Of a DNA stretch of 64,000 nt, positions 10,609 through 20,518 are shown piece after piece. The notes beneath the pieces are model-generated. The model was not told where the DNA came from. It saw nothing but the letters and a program-made list of their open reading frames with translations, and searched no databases. This DNA is from Phlegmacium glaucopus (lineage: Eukaryota > Basidiomycota > Agaricomycetes > Agaricales > Cortinariaceae). Made by a program: the position numbers and the translations under genes. Position 1 is the stretch's first letter. The number at the start of each line of letters is the position of its first letter. The stretch is from contig MU130264.1 of the NCBI GenBank assembly GCA_015039465.1, positions 10,724 to 74,723 on the forward strand. The letters are read 5' to 3'.

Positions 10609-10836
10609 GTAGTGTATACCTGGATATGTGTGATATGTATGGTATAAAGTGTGTAGGTAACAAGACGATATTGCTTGTTGCTGCATTAGTGACGTGAACG
10701 TGACACATTGTTGATATTTGTTAGTCCTGTTGATTCTAGCCATATAACATAAGTTGATTTTTTTTCTTACTCTTCCTCCATCCGCACCACCGTAAACTAC
10801 CCGCACTACCTACATTATCAATCTAAATCTACTGCT

Positions 10837-11743
10837 ATGCACCCAGTCTCCGAAGCTCTTGTCTATAGGTTTTCATCTTATGATGCTCTTGTCCATCAGG
10901 GTTTACGGGATGGCGATGTTGTAGAGAAGTTTGGAGCACATGAGCAAATGATTGTAAGTAAAAGCATGGGCATCTGTCCGGAAGCTAATATTTTACCAAC
11001 AGAAAAATTTATACAACAATTGCATGGACCTGAAGGACCCGGAGCAGAAAGCTGCGTTTGAGGGCCCCTACTTCCTGCACCGTTTCATATGCGACTACCG
11101 GAAGAACAAAGACAGTCCAACATTTTTGGAGGATAAATGGTGCGCTGTGGCAAGATACAATGCAACGAGGTCCTCCACCCACCCAGACATGGCCCGTCTG
11201 GATGTTGGCCCACCAGTCGCACCCATTCCCGGCCCCGGCACACCGAAGACAACAAAAAAGGCTGCAGCCAGAGCAAAGACAACGAAAGAGGCCGTGGCCA
11301 GACCAACAGCAACAACAGAGGCCGCAGCCAGAGCAGAGACAACAACAGAGGCCGCGGCTGGGCCATCTGTGACTGTACACAGGAAGACCGTTGCAACCGC
11401 GGCCCCCAGTCCCGTTGTTGTGTCCCCTCCCCCCAAAGCCATTGGAGGGCCAGGGCCAAGCACTCAAGCTAAAGCAGCCGCGGCTCGTCACCTTGACCAT
11501 GCAGAGAGTCCACCCTTCATCTCAAAGCACATTCCAGGGAAGTTGCCTGGGTCAGGGTATGAGCAGGATGATGAAACAGAATTTGGCCGTAAGTTTCAAG
11601 AGATTGACTCTGGCTCAGCATTGGTGAAAGACAAGTTTGCAGCATTTCAAATCGTTCCCTACTATCAAAGGTCCCGAAACAGCATTGATGTCACCAAAAT
11701 TATTGATAACGACGAGTTAGCAGCAATAGATAGCGACGAATGA
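10837..11743 (+). CDS. Hypothetical protein with Ala/Thr/Lys repeat linker
   Basis: There are two exons, 10837-10953 and 11003-11743, joined across a 49-bp GTAAGT...ACAG intron. They give 285 aa with an unbroken frame. The N-terminal third reads 'ALVYRFSSYDALVHQG' and, after the intron, 'EQKAAFEGPYFLHRFICDY', a compact helical segment. The middle is a low-complexity stretch of 'TTEAAARAETTTEAAA' type repeats. The C-terminus, with 'GYEQDDETEFGRKFQEI', is acidic. I do not recognise the family. A GA-rich tract and a copia-like LTR follow within 60 bp, so the gene may be retroelement cargo or a host gene beside an LTR. Confidence 0.6.
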
Positions 11744-11796
11744 CGGCATACGTGACGAGCAACCAGGGACGGTTGGTATTCAAAGTGAGGGGGAGG

Positions 11797-12166
11797 TGTA
11801 AGAAATGAGGAACTTACGGACACGGATTACAAATGTTATATCACGTGACTTTGGTCACAAGGACCTTCACATCACTTGGTTGCATCCCAAATTAGTAGTA
11901 TTTCTGGCCATGGCCTTCTCTTACTTTGTGGCTCACATTGTCTCAGACTAGTATAAAACAGTAGAATAAACACACAAAATAGATTATCTTCCCTCTCTCT
12001 TATTCACAAGTACTAAGTTGTACTAAGAAACTCAGAGAAGTTCAATCCCTTACTTGTTAGATGAGTTGTAACAAGAGTTAGACTGTAGCAATATCAGCCT
12101 AACCCCTTGTCCTGTAGTCTCTTGATATTTGTGGTATCTGAACTTGTAACCTTGTACTTCCTTACA
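11797..12166 (+). mobile_element. Copia-like LTR with upstream polypurine tract
   Basis: This is a 370-bp sequence starting TGTAAGAAATGAGG and ending TTCCTTACA, so its ends form the inverted repeat TGTAAG/CTTACA. A purine run, gtgagggggagg, sits immediately 5' (11785-11796), as expected for the 3' LTR of a retrotransposon. A TATA-like 'gtataaaacag' lies at about 11950. No second LTR copy, primer binding site or pol sequence was found in the window. Confidence 0.7.
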
Positions 12167-12306
12167 CCTCTTCGACTACATCGGGCACGGGAGTCTGCCT
12201 GGTGGGGGTGTGTTCTCAGGACATATTTTCTTGTATCAGTAATGGATTTTTGGAAGTTTTAGAATGAGTTAGCATAGAAGGAGTGGGTTGGGAAGTTTGA
12301 ATATAC

Positions 12307-13794
12307 TGTTAAGTTTAGACAAACGGAAAACATCAGAGTAACTCCAGACCAGACGGAACAGAACTGGAACAAGTAACGGAAAGGACTTTGGCCTCAGTGT
12401 ATGTGCTGTGCCACCCAGCTCCTACAATGTCCTGATTTCGGAACCGGAAGAGAATGGAAAGACGGAAGACCTCAGTGACTTAGAGGACAAACAAGAGGAG
12501 GAAACTAAGATGATATTTGAACTGAGGGAAACATACAAGTTTCGAGTACTTAAATAATAAAAGGAACTGCAACCAAAATATAAAAGATAAATATAAAGTG
12601 CTGCACTCTGCTCCCGGAAAGTCCTGCATTCTTGGGTGAATAATCCATGGTAGGGGTGCTGACTGATAATGGGAAAGTGATGACAAAGAAATAGTTGTTA
12701 TGGCAAAGGTGTGGTAATGGGTTTGGAGTATCATTGGAAGAGCCGGAATGATACGGTGATGTACCTGCGGTGGGATCAGACCACAAGTAGTGACATAGTT
12801 CAGAGGGGTTAATGTAGATTTCCTCAATAGAATTTAAAGAGAAGTTTGCGGTATTGAAATACGCAAGAAGAATAGGTCGCAAAGATAGTGAAGTTCACAA
12901 ACAAGAACGCAGTGCGCGAAGTAGCTTCAAGAATGAGACTATTGACTTAGAACATTGCTGCAAAGTTTATGGGATCAAAACTCTGGCCGTCCCTTGTTCA
13001 CCTGGCCTCCTACTTGCTACAGGTACTTAATACAAGAGTAATAAACTAACCAGGTGCGGATATGCAAAACAGTAATGTAAAAATTGAGCTAATGCAAAGT
13101 CACATGGGCCCAGTAGTTTGGTAACAAAGGGATAGGAGATAAAGTAAAAATAAAGGTGATGAGTAAGGAGGTCAGTTGAATGACCTCCTGTTTTGAAAGA
13201 ATGATAAAATTTTATATATGGAAAGATGAAAGAAAGTAAATGCAAAACAACACAGACCATGATAAAACCAAAGCACAGGATGCACAGAGAGGTAAGGAAT
13301 GTGTATGCAAACCATGAAAGACCGTGAGATTAGATAGTGGCTGTGCAAAGATGCGGCTGCGAAAGAGTGAATATGGCTAAGTCCACTGCAGCTAACGAGA
13401 GCTGTAGATATGTTGAAGTATGAAGCGCGAAGAGAAATGAGGGTACTTTGAATAGTCATGAGGGTCGTAGAGGTGATGTGCGAGACATGTGCGAAGAGTA
13501 GGCGATATAGTAGGACATGCGAATGATAGTGCGAGGGTTACTGACAACCGCGGCCAAGAATGCGAGTGATAATGGTAACCGCGAGGTATCCGCGAGTGTC
13601 TGCAAAGTTGTTAAATCACAAAAATAACCTATTTACAAACCTAGAGGTTATATGGATCCTATCAACGGAGAGGTCTTGGAGTTGGACGTAGGAGGAGTAA
13701 ACCGGAAACAAGGGAGAGTACTGGAACAGAGTATGGACTACTGGAAACAACTCCGACGGAGCCGGACCAGAGTAACGTATAACAGAATGTAACA
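12307..13794 (-). mobile_element. Gypsy LTR copy (minus orientation), interrupted by 12757-13664
   Basis: Seen on the plus strand it begins TGTTAAGTTTAGAC and ends GGAATGTAACA-like (13784-13794). It is the reverse complement of the 1949 LTR and closely matches 15257-15832. The nested element splits it at 12756/13665. Flanks show no clear 5-bp duplication (tatac against gaaga). Confidence 0.75.
12757..13664 (+). mobile_element. Second TGATG...TATCA solo-LTR-like element
   Basis: It begins TGATGTACCTGCGGTGGGAT and ends GGATCCTATCA, with an ACGG duplication on both sides (12753-12756 and 13665-13668). It is homologous to 2079-2848 but longer (908 bp) and lacks that copy's minisatellite. Relative to the host LTR it lies in the opposite orientation to the first copy, yet at the same target base. 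Confidence 0.72.
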
Positions 13795-14407
13795 GAAGAT
13801 GAAGACTTGTACTTTAGCCAAAGTATAGTCACAAGAGTTACAAAAGTCACAAGTGTTACAAAAAGAACACACAAGTAAATAAAGAGAGCCGGGCTACTGG
13901 ATGCAAACCCAAAAGGGATATTTGTGGAATGGTTACAAATAATTAGCTGGAATAACAATAAGAACAACAATGGGTTGCGGAGGGACCAATAACGGGTCAC
14001 AGCAAACCCAAAACAATTACACAAAAGAGTTTATTGTTTTATTTTGTATAAGTAGAGTACAACAACTTGTAAATAAATCATTGGATTGTAGCTTTCTTAC
14101 CCCCACCAATATCAGTTGGTGTTTAAGAAATAAAGTAGCAAGCCTTTCAAATCAACTACAAAAGAAAGAATATTATTATTAAGTGTATTGATTACACTAT
14201 TGGTTTTGCATTGGTTGCAATTATTTTAAGTGTATTAGTTACACTATTGGTTATTGAAGTTAGTCTTTGAAATTTGGACAAATATACAAAGTTATTCACA
14301 ACTGAAAGTGAAATCATTATTGTGGGAATCAATAAATAAATCAGAACGGCTATACTTCCTAGGAAGCCCGATCGCAATTCAAGACTTATATTGGTGTATT
14401 TATACAC
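13795..14407. other. Intergenic sequence, no gene recognised
   Basis: AT-rich, with short repeats such as 'agtcacaagagttacaaaa'. Short open frames here show no recognisable motif. It is probably degenerate transposon sequence. Confidence 0.5.
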
Positions 14408-14645
14408 TTATATCATAGTCAACCTATCACCAGTCCAGACAAAATAGGTAGCCATATATTGTGGTGTATTGGCCCAGGATGGAATGGGCAGCCAGCCAGA
14501 CAATATTCTGGGGATCAGGTCTGGGATTGGGTCTGGACCCAATGGGCTGCCTGGTCCAGACAAAATGGGTAGCCATATCCTGTTGAGTATTGGCCCAGGA
14601 TGGAACGGGTAGTCAGCCAGAAAAAAATCTGAGGGACCAGGCCAG
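14408..14645 (-). repeat. Inverted fragment of the 'GTCTGGACC' satellite
   Basis: About two units of 'ccaggatggaatgggcagcc' and 'ggtccagacaaaatgggtag' match the reverse complement of the array at 17315-18420. This shows the satellite is dispersed as well as tandem. Confidence 0.75.
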
Positions 14646-15256
14646 GACCGAATGGAGAACAATATCAGCTACAAAATTGCATCATTGTGCTAAATTTAGA
14701 TCACCATCAGGCCCATGTCATCAACATCAATTGTTTGTGTGCCTGTCCATCACTACCACTTACCAAATATGGTATCCATCTCCCGCTCACCCAATGTTGT
14801 CCTCCCTGTCCTCAATGATGAACTTGTTATCTCCACTGTTACTGCTTCAATTCCTTCAATTTTTTTGCAATATATGAGATATTGTCATGGCATATTCATA
14901 ATATAACATTATGACTATAAATCCAGGAGCACTGTAAACCACTCTATAATTATTTATCCTGATGATCATCACTGGTAGCTCTCTATAGGAAGGTTTATTA
15001 ACATAGGTAAGTCCACAGATTAACACTAATATACTACATGAGTCTGGGAAATATGTTTATCAGGTTATAGAGTCACAAGTACATATCTATTACAGTAATA
15101 TACCAAGATGTTACTCCACCTACTCAACCATATAATTACAGCCACCATGGCCCTTCAGGAAAGCCAGCTGTATATTGTGAAAGGGATATAATTCCTTTAT
15201 AATGGGCTATGATAGTCATTTTGAAGCTCTATAGAGTGATACCTTCTCATGTTCAC
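14646..15256. other. Intergenic sequence, no gene recognised
   Basis: Nothing beyond short frames. The 95-aa frame starting at 14590 on the plus strand has no motif and overlaps satellite sequence. Confidence 0.5.
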
Positions 15257-15832
15257 TGTTAAGTTTAGACAAAGGGGTAACGTCGGAGTAACTCTGGAAC
15301 AGACGGAATGGAACCGGAACAAGTAACGGAAAGGACTTTGGCCTCAGTGTATGTGCTGTGCCACCCAGCTCCTATAATGTCCTGATTTCCAAAACAGAAG
15401 AGAATGGAAAGACGGAAGACCTCAGTGACTTAGAGGACAAACAAGAGGAGGAAACTAAGCCGATATTCCAACTGAGGAAAACATACAAGTTTCAAGTACT
15501 TAAATAATAAAGGAATAGCAACCAAAATATAAAGGATAAATATAAAGTGCTGGGTTCTGCTCCCAGAAGGTCCTGCATTCTTGGGTGAATAATCCATAGC
15601 AGGTGTGTTGACTGATAGTGGGAAAGTGATGACAAAAAAATAGTGGTTGTGGTGAAGATGTGGTAATGAGTGTGGAGTAACGTCGGAAGAGCCAGAATGA
15701 TACTGAGAAGTCTTGGAGTTGGATGTAGGGGGAGTAGATCTGGAGACAAGGGAAAGTACTGGAACAGAGTACAGACTACCGGAGACAACTCCGATGGAGC
15801 TGGACCAGAGTAACATATAACGGAATGTAACA
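15257..15832 (-). mobile_element. Uninterrupted solo LTR of the gypsy family
   Basis: This is a 576-bp LTR, TGTTAAG...GTAACA on the plus strand, with TGTTA/TAACA end symmetry. Flanking 5-mers ttcac (15252-15256) and ttccc (15833-15837) differ at one base and could be an aged target duplication. It serves as the empty reference for the two interrupted LTR copies. Confidence 0.8.
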
Positions 15833-15934
15833 TTCCCCAAGGACCATACCCTTCCCTATGGAGGCTGTAGAATGAAATGTGCTAATATTTTTAGATAAAA
15901 TGGTAGTATAAAGGTATGTTAGTGTATATATGTA

Positions 15935-16875
15935 CAGTCGAACCTGTTATAACCCATACCTGTGAAAACCCATAACCTGTAATATCCCATAGCTCAGCCA
16001 GTCCACCAACTTGGTGGGCGGGGAAATGCATAACATAACCCATAGGTCTGCCATAACCCATAACCCATACCCCTCTGCTGGAAAAACCCATAGGTTTGAC
16101 CCTATATAAGACCATATAAGACTAGTCCTGGCCAAGTGATGCGCCACTCCTGCCAGCTGCCACCTCAAAAATTAATTTGTTCACGTTGTTGTCTCAAATT
16201 TCTCACTTCTATGGCTCCAAAGCCGCTCGATATTCTTAAGAAAGGCTTTGCTAAATTTACGAAGACAATCAAGGCTCGTAGAGATGAGCTAAATACAAAG
16301 CTAGCTTGGAAGGAGACCATTTCATCAGTGGATGAGCAGTGGTTGGACCACAAAGCAAACACCATTGATGAACAGTGCATTCTCGAGACATTGGAATCAG
16401 CTTCTGACTATGACCGGGGGTTTGACCAGCTAGACGAAAAGGGGAAGGCTATTGTCAAGACACTGAGAGAGTGGGCAGGTGATCTTGTGAAGGCCACAGG
16501 AAAGAAATGGAAACGTACAGCTTTTTTTTTGTCAGAGCGAGGCACATCACTGACTTCTGTTGTAAAGGTTCCGAGTACAAGAAGGAAACCAAAGCACCTA
16601 AAAAGAAACCAGATCAGCCAGCAGCTCCCGAGTATGAGGCCCACTCTTGTAACTGATTTTTTTCAAAAATCATAGGTTTCCTTTGTTATTTTAGCCTACA
16701 GTCAATTAGCAACATATATAGTACAAATCACTAGTCCTAATATTTTAATCAATTTTACCAATTTTTTGGTGATTTTTCGAGCCTATTTTTAGCATACCTC
16801 TCCAAACCCATAACCTGTAATAACCCATAGCCTGAGCCATCCACCGAGGGGTATGGGTTATAACAGGTTCGACTG
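15935..16875. mobile_element. Pogo/Tigger-type TIR element
   Basis: The ends are CAGTCGAACCTGTTATAACC and its inverse. The terminal inverted repeats are perfect over 26 bp (15935-15960 and 16850-16875) and flanked by TA on each side (15933-15934 and 16876-16877). Subterminal 'ataacccata' words repeat at both ends. CAGT termini with a TA duplication are typical of Tc1/mariner, in particular pogo-like, elements. At 941 bp it lacks a DDE transposase and carries one small ORF instead. Confidence 0.88.
16211..16675 (+). CDS. Small ORF carried by the pogo-like element
   Basis: The likely start is the Met at 16211 ('MAPKPLDILKKGFAKF'), giving 154 aa; an upstream in-frame Met at 16136 adds 25 less typical residues. 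The protein is Lys/Asp/Glu-rich and predicted helical. 'ISSVDEQWLDHKANTIDEQ' and 'GKAIVKTLREWAGDLVK' are the best-formed helices. It ends 'PTLVTDFFQKS', which resembles a degenerate PCNA-interacting peptide of the kind found at the C-termini of some pogo transposases. No DDE or helix-turn-helix motif was seen. A homopolymer T8 at about 16521 could hide a frameshift, so the C-terminal third is less certain. Confidence 0.5.
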   Translation: MAPKPLDILKKGFAKFTKTIKARRDELNTKLAWKETISSVDEQWLDHKANTIDEQCILETLESASDYDRGFDQLDEKGKAIVKTLREWAGDLVKATGKKWKRTAFFLSERGTSLTSVVKVPSTRRKPKHLKRNQISQQLPSMRPTLVTDFFQKS

Positions 16876-16877
16876 TA

Positions 16878-17314
16878 CTCATATTTGGAGCACTTTCAAT
16901 AAATCATAGGGTATAAAGTGGGGGAGGTGTGGTATCTTAATCAATAGTACTAGCATTCCCTACATACCAATAATCTGTATCTATTATATATAAGTGTTGA
17001 TTTATATATTAAATAGTTCCTTTATGTTGATGTGTTAGTGCAAGATAGCTGTGAGATAGCCTGTGGATATGATATATGGGAAGGGAGTAGGTATGTCTGA
17101 AAAAGCGAAATTGCCCTACCATGACAAAACAGAATGAGATAGAAATTATCTGAATGGATACAAAGGATTAGTAAAGCATACAGAAGATGATCCAAAAATA
17201 ACTGGAAATATCTATGGACTGAGCAAGGAGATATGAAAAACTAAGTGCTAAAAACAGCAAAAGTAGTTATAGTAACTCTAGTCACAGTTATGCAAAGTTA
17301 TGCAATGAACCTAT
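16878..17314. other. Intergenic sequence, no gene recognised
   Basis: AT-rich sequence between the pogo-like element and the satellite. No motif or repeat was recognised. Confidence 0.5.
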
Positions 17315-18420
17315 TTAAGGCTGATACCCAATAATATATGGCTACCCATTTTGTCTGGACCGGGCCACCCATTTGGTCTAGACCCCATCCCCAGACTATT
17401 TTCCGGCAGGCCACCCATTCCATCCCAGGCTGATACCCAACAATATATGGCTACCCATTTTGTCTGGACTGCATCAGAAAAAAATAACCTTGGCCTGGCT
17501 AGCCCTGGCCAGCCCTGAACATCTCTGGCTAGGTTTAAAAATCTGAAAAAAATATAACAAATCACAGAAATATTTATAGCACCCAATTCCAAAAAAAGTA
17601 CACAATTACATAAGACAGATGCTGAGATATTAAAGATATTAAAATATTTTAATATCTTTAATATCTCAGCATCTGTCTTATGTAATTGTGTACTTTTTTT
17701 GGAATTGGGTGCTATAAATATTTCTGTGATTTGTTATATTTTTTTCAGATTTTTAAACCTAGCCAGAGATGTTCAGGGCTGGCCAGGGCTAGCCAGGGCA
17801 GCCAGAGCCAGCCAGGCCAAGGTTATTTTTTTCTGATGTGGGCCACCCATTTGGTCCAGACCTGATCCCCAGAATATTTTCTGGCAGGCTACCCATCCCA
17901 TCCTTGGCTGGTACCCAACAATATACTGCTACCCATTTGGTCCAGACCCAATCCTCAGAATATTTTCTGGCAGGCTACCCATTCCATCCTGGGCCAAATA
18001 CCCAACAATATATTTCTGCCCATTTTGGTCCAGACCCCATCCCCAGACTATTCTCTGGCAGGCCACCCATTCCATCCCAGGCCAATACCCAACAATATAT
18101 GGCTACCCATTTTGTCTGGACCAGGCCACCCATTTGGTCCAGACCCCATCCCCAGAATATTTTCTGGCAGGCCACCCATTCCATCCCAGGCCAATACCCA
18201 ACAATATATGGCTACCCATTTTGTCTGGAGTCTGGACCAGGCCACCCATTTGGTCCAGACCCAATCCCCAGAATATTTCCTGGCAGGCTACCCATTCCAT
18301 CCTAGGCCAATACCCAACAATATATTGCTGCCCATTTTGTCTGGACCGGGCCACACATTTGGTCCAGACACGATCCCTCAGAATATTGTCTGGCTGGTGG
18401 TGCCTATTTGGTCCAGATCA
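17315..18420. repeat. Tandem satellite, 86-116-bp units ('TTTGGTCCAGACC')
   Basis: The word 'ttggtccaga' recurs near 17851, 17937, 18025, 18133, 18249 and 18359, giving unit lengths of 86, 88, 108, 116 and 110 bp. Each unit contains 'ggcaggccacccattccatc' and 'caatatatggctacccattt'. The palindromic element at 17472-17838 is inserted within a unit. Overlapping open frames on both strands are products of the repeat. Confidence 0.88.
17472..17838. mobile_element. Near-perfect palindromic foldback element
   Basis: The arms start CATCAGAAAAAAATAACC and end with the inverse, meeting at 'attaaaatattttaat' near 17645. Arm identity is almost complete; the right arm only has an extra ~18 bp of 'ggctctggctgccctggct'. 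Comparison with neighbouring satellite units shows it sits inside a 'gtctggacNgggccaccc' unit, with a TG dinucleotide on each side. It has no coding capacity. Confidence 0.88.
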
Positions 18421-18812
18421 GGTACCCCAGTTTTTTTTCTGGTCAGATGTCTACTCAGTCCCAATTGGCTTCTCCATTCAGTTCCAACATTATTTTTTGG
18501 TTCAGAAAGGGTAGCTGGCCCTGGCTGGTGGGTCCACCCATCCAACTGCCTTGGTGGAGGTCATCAGCTCACCAGTCTATAATGGACATATCCCAGCCAT
18601 GAGCTTACTCTGCTGTTCGGACTACAACCGTACATAATGCATTTTCGTGTCTCGGTCTTTGACCATACATTCTAACTATACTGGCTGGTGAGATGGTGTG
18701 GCTTGTGTGGCTCATTGCCACTGTTGTTTTAGACTAAGGAAGGGGTGTCATCATCTGACTCATCATCATAGAAATAAAATACTTACTAAAAATAACTCCC
18801 AGTAATCATTAA
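18421..18812. other. Intergenic sequence, no gene recognised
   Basis: The satellite fades out and unique sequence follows. No supported feature. Confidence 0.5.
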
Positions 18813-19392
18813 TAGTGTTTAAAAGTCTAGTACGGTCTGGTCTTTTGACCCTCAGGGCCTTTAACTGAGACCGTAACCAGTCCACCTTGGTCCTAGGACC
18901 TCAAAAGACCGGACTGGACCGCTTCAGACCAGTTTACATTGGTTTTTTTTGGTCCTAGGACTGGTCCTGGTCCTAACTGGTCTTAATCAGTCTGTAACTG
19001 GTCTTCTGCTGACAAATATATATTTTTGTATCAAAAACGGTTGTTCAATTAAATAATAGCTTCCGAACAAGCCTAAGAACGTTAAATTCCGTTAAGATTT
19101 GGATTTTCTACAGTAATATTAGTAAAATGTCTTATTTTAGCGAATATTTTAGACTATTTTACAGATCTATTTATTTCTCAGCCAGTTCTTATTGGATTTT
19201 TATGATTCTGGGCTCGTTGGAAAGGGGTAAATTAGGGCTACCCTTTTGTTGGTTTAGACCGGTTTCAATCGCGAAAGACCGGTTAATCGAGACCAGTCTT
19301 TTTTTGGTCTTTGATTCTCAAAAATCAAAAGACTGGACCACTGGTCTGGTTACAGTCTTTTTCCGGTCTCGTAACAAGACCTTCAAACACTA
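18813..19392. mobile_element. hAT-like non-autonomous element of GACCGGTC words
   Basis: The left end TAGTGTTTAAAAGTCT and the inverse of the right end (TAGTGTTTGAAGGTCT) form imperfect TIRs of about 30 bp. The 8 bp outside, atcattaa and atcactgg, agree at 5 of 8 positions, compatible with an old hAT 8-bp duplication. Both ends are packed with GACCGGTCT-type words, while the middle is AT-rich. No transposase. Confidence 0.5.
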
Positions 19393-19490
19393 ATCACTGG
19401 CATGTTGTTGATGTTGAGTGTTGGCATTGCTGGCATCATTGTCAATTGTCTTTGTTGACATTGCTAAGCAGTAAATGTTCAAACTCCAAC

Positions 19491-20181
19491 TCACTCCTGG
19501 AAGCCACCAATTCTGCAGGATGCAGAATCGATGCAAAATGTAATGCAGGATCATAAAAATCTGCATTTAGCAAAATAATTAATTCTTAAATAATTCTGCT
19601 GAGATGCAAAAAACAATTAAAATCCATCCAGATTTTGAAATTCTGCCTGAATTTTACTTTTGGTAAAATTTTTACCTTTGCATGAATTCTGCAACAATTA
19701 CAATGCAATTAGAATGTAAAATTCTACCTTAATCTTCACAAGATGCAGAATTTATCAAGGATGATAAATTCTCAATAGATTTAACAAACTGCAAAATGTT
19801 GTCAGAATTCTTGCAGAATTCATTATTCTGCATTTTGCACCCCACTACATAATTGATTCTGCAAAATACAGGATAATGAATTCTGACAACATTTTGCAGT
19901 TTGTTAAATCTATTGAGAATTTATCATCCTTGATAAATTCTGCATCTTGTGAAGATTAAGGTAGAATTTTACATTCTAATTGCATTGTAATTGTTGCAGA
20001 ATTCATGCAAAGGTAAAAAATTTACCAAAAGTAAAATTCAGGCAGAATTTCAAAATCTGGATGGATTTTAATTGTTTTTTGCATCTCAGCAGAATTATTT
20101 AAGAATTGCAGATTTTTATGATCCTGCATTACATTTTGCATTGATTCTGCATCCTGCAGAATTGTTGGCTTCCAGGAGTGA
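19491..20181. mobile_element. Long foldback element, ~330-bp inverted arms
   Basis: It begins TCACTCCTGGAAGCCA and ends with the inverse CTTCCAGGAGTGA. The two arms are nearly identical over ~330 bp and separated by a short spacer around 19840-19860. Sequence is AT-rich with repeated TTCTGCA/TGCAGAA words. Flanks (ctccaac and ctcccaa) may include a target duplication. No ORF. Confidence 0.85.
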
Positions 20182-20279
20182 CTCCCAAAACATCAGGCCC
20201 AACACCTAGTAACAATATTTCATAGATTACAATTTATAAAATCAATTCACTATGGAAAATTTAGAGAAAAATAATGTCA

Positions 20280-20453
20280 GGAAGTTCAGTTCAAACCAGT
20301 TCAAACCTGGTTCTCAAAATATTAGAAATCTGAGAACCGAGAACCAGACCAACAGTCCAAAATCCTTGGACTGAACTGAACTGAAGCTGAACAGTTCAGT
20401 TCTTTCGGTTCTCAGTTCTTGCGCCAGTTCGGAACCGAACTTTGGCATCACTA
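20280..20453. mobile_element. Truncated hAT-like end, GAACCGAACTG words
   Basis: The right boundary ...AACCGAACTTTGGCATCACTA reads TAGTGATGCC from outside in, a typical hAT end. Inside are dense GTTCGGTTC/CAGTTC words. No matching left terminus was seen, so it is a fragment. It lies just downstream of the BTB gene's 3' end. Confidence 0.4.
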
Positions 20454-20518
20454 AACTTACAGTATCACGGTATTGACATTGTCGGTGAAAAAAGAAGTAA
20501 AAACGATACCATCGAATC

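Noticed and set aside
11085..11500. Minus-strand and alternative plus frames over the Ala/Thr repeat region
   Set aside because: They are shadows of the repetitive exon of the 10837-11743 gene, whose splice model and frame are better supported.
12307..15832. One full retrotransposon with two LTRs at 12307-13794 and 15257-15832
   Set aside because: The 1.46-kb interval has no pol, gag or primer-binding site next to the LTR, and outer flanks do not form a target duplication; two solo LTRs fit better.
17838..18582. Plus- and minus-strand frames with 'GRLPIPS'/'QTKWVAIYCW' repeats
   Set aside because: Products of the satellite at 17315-18420.
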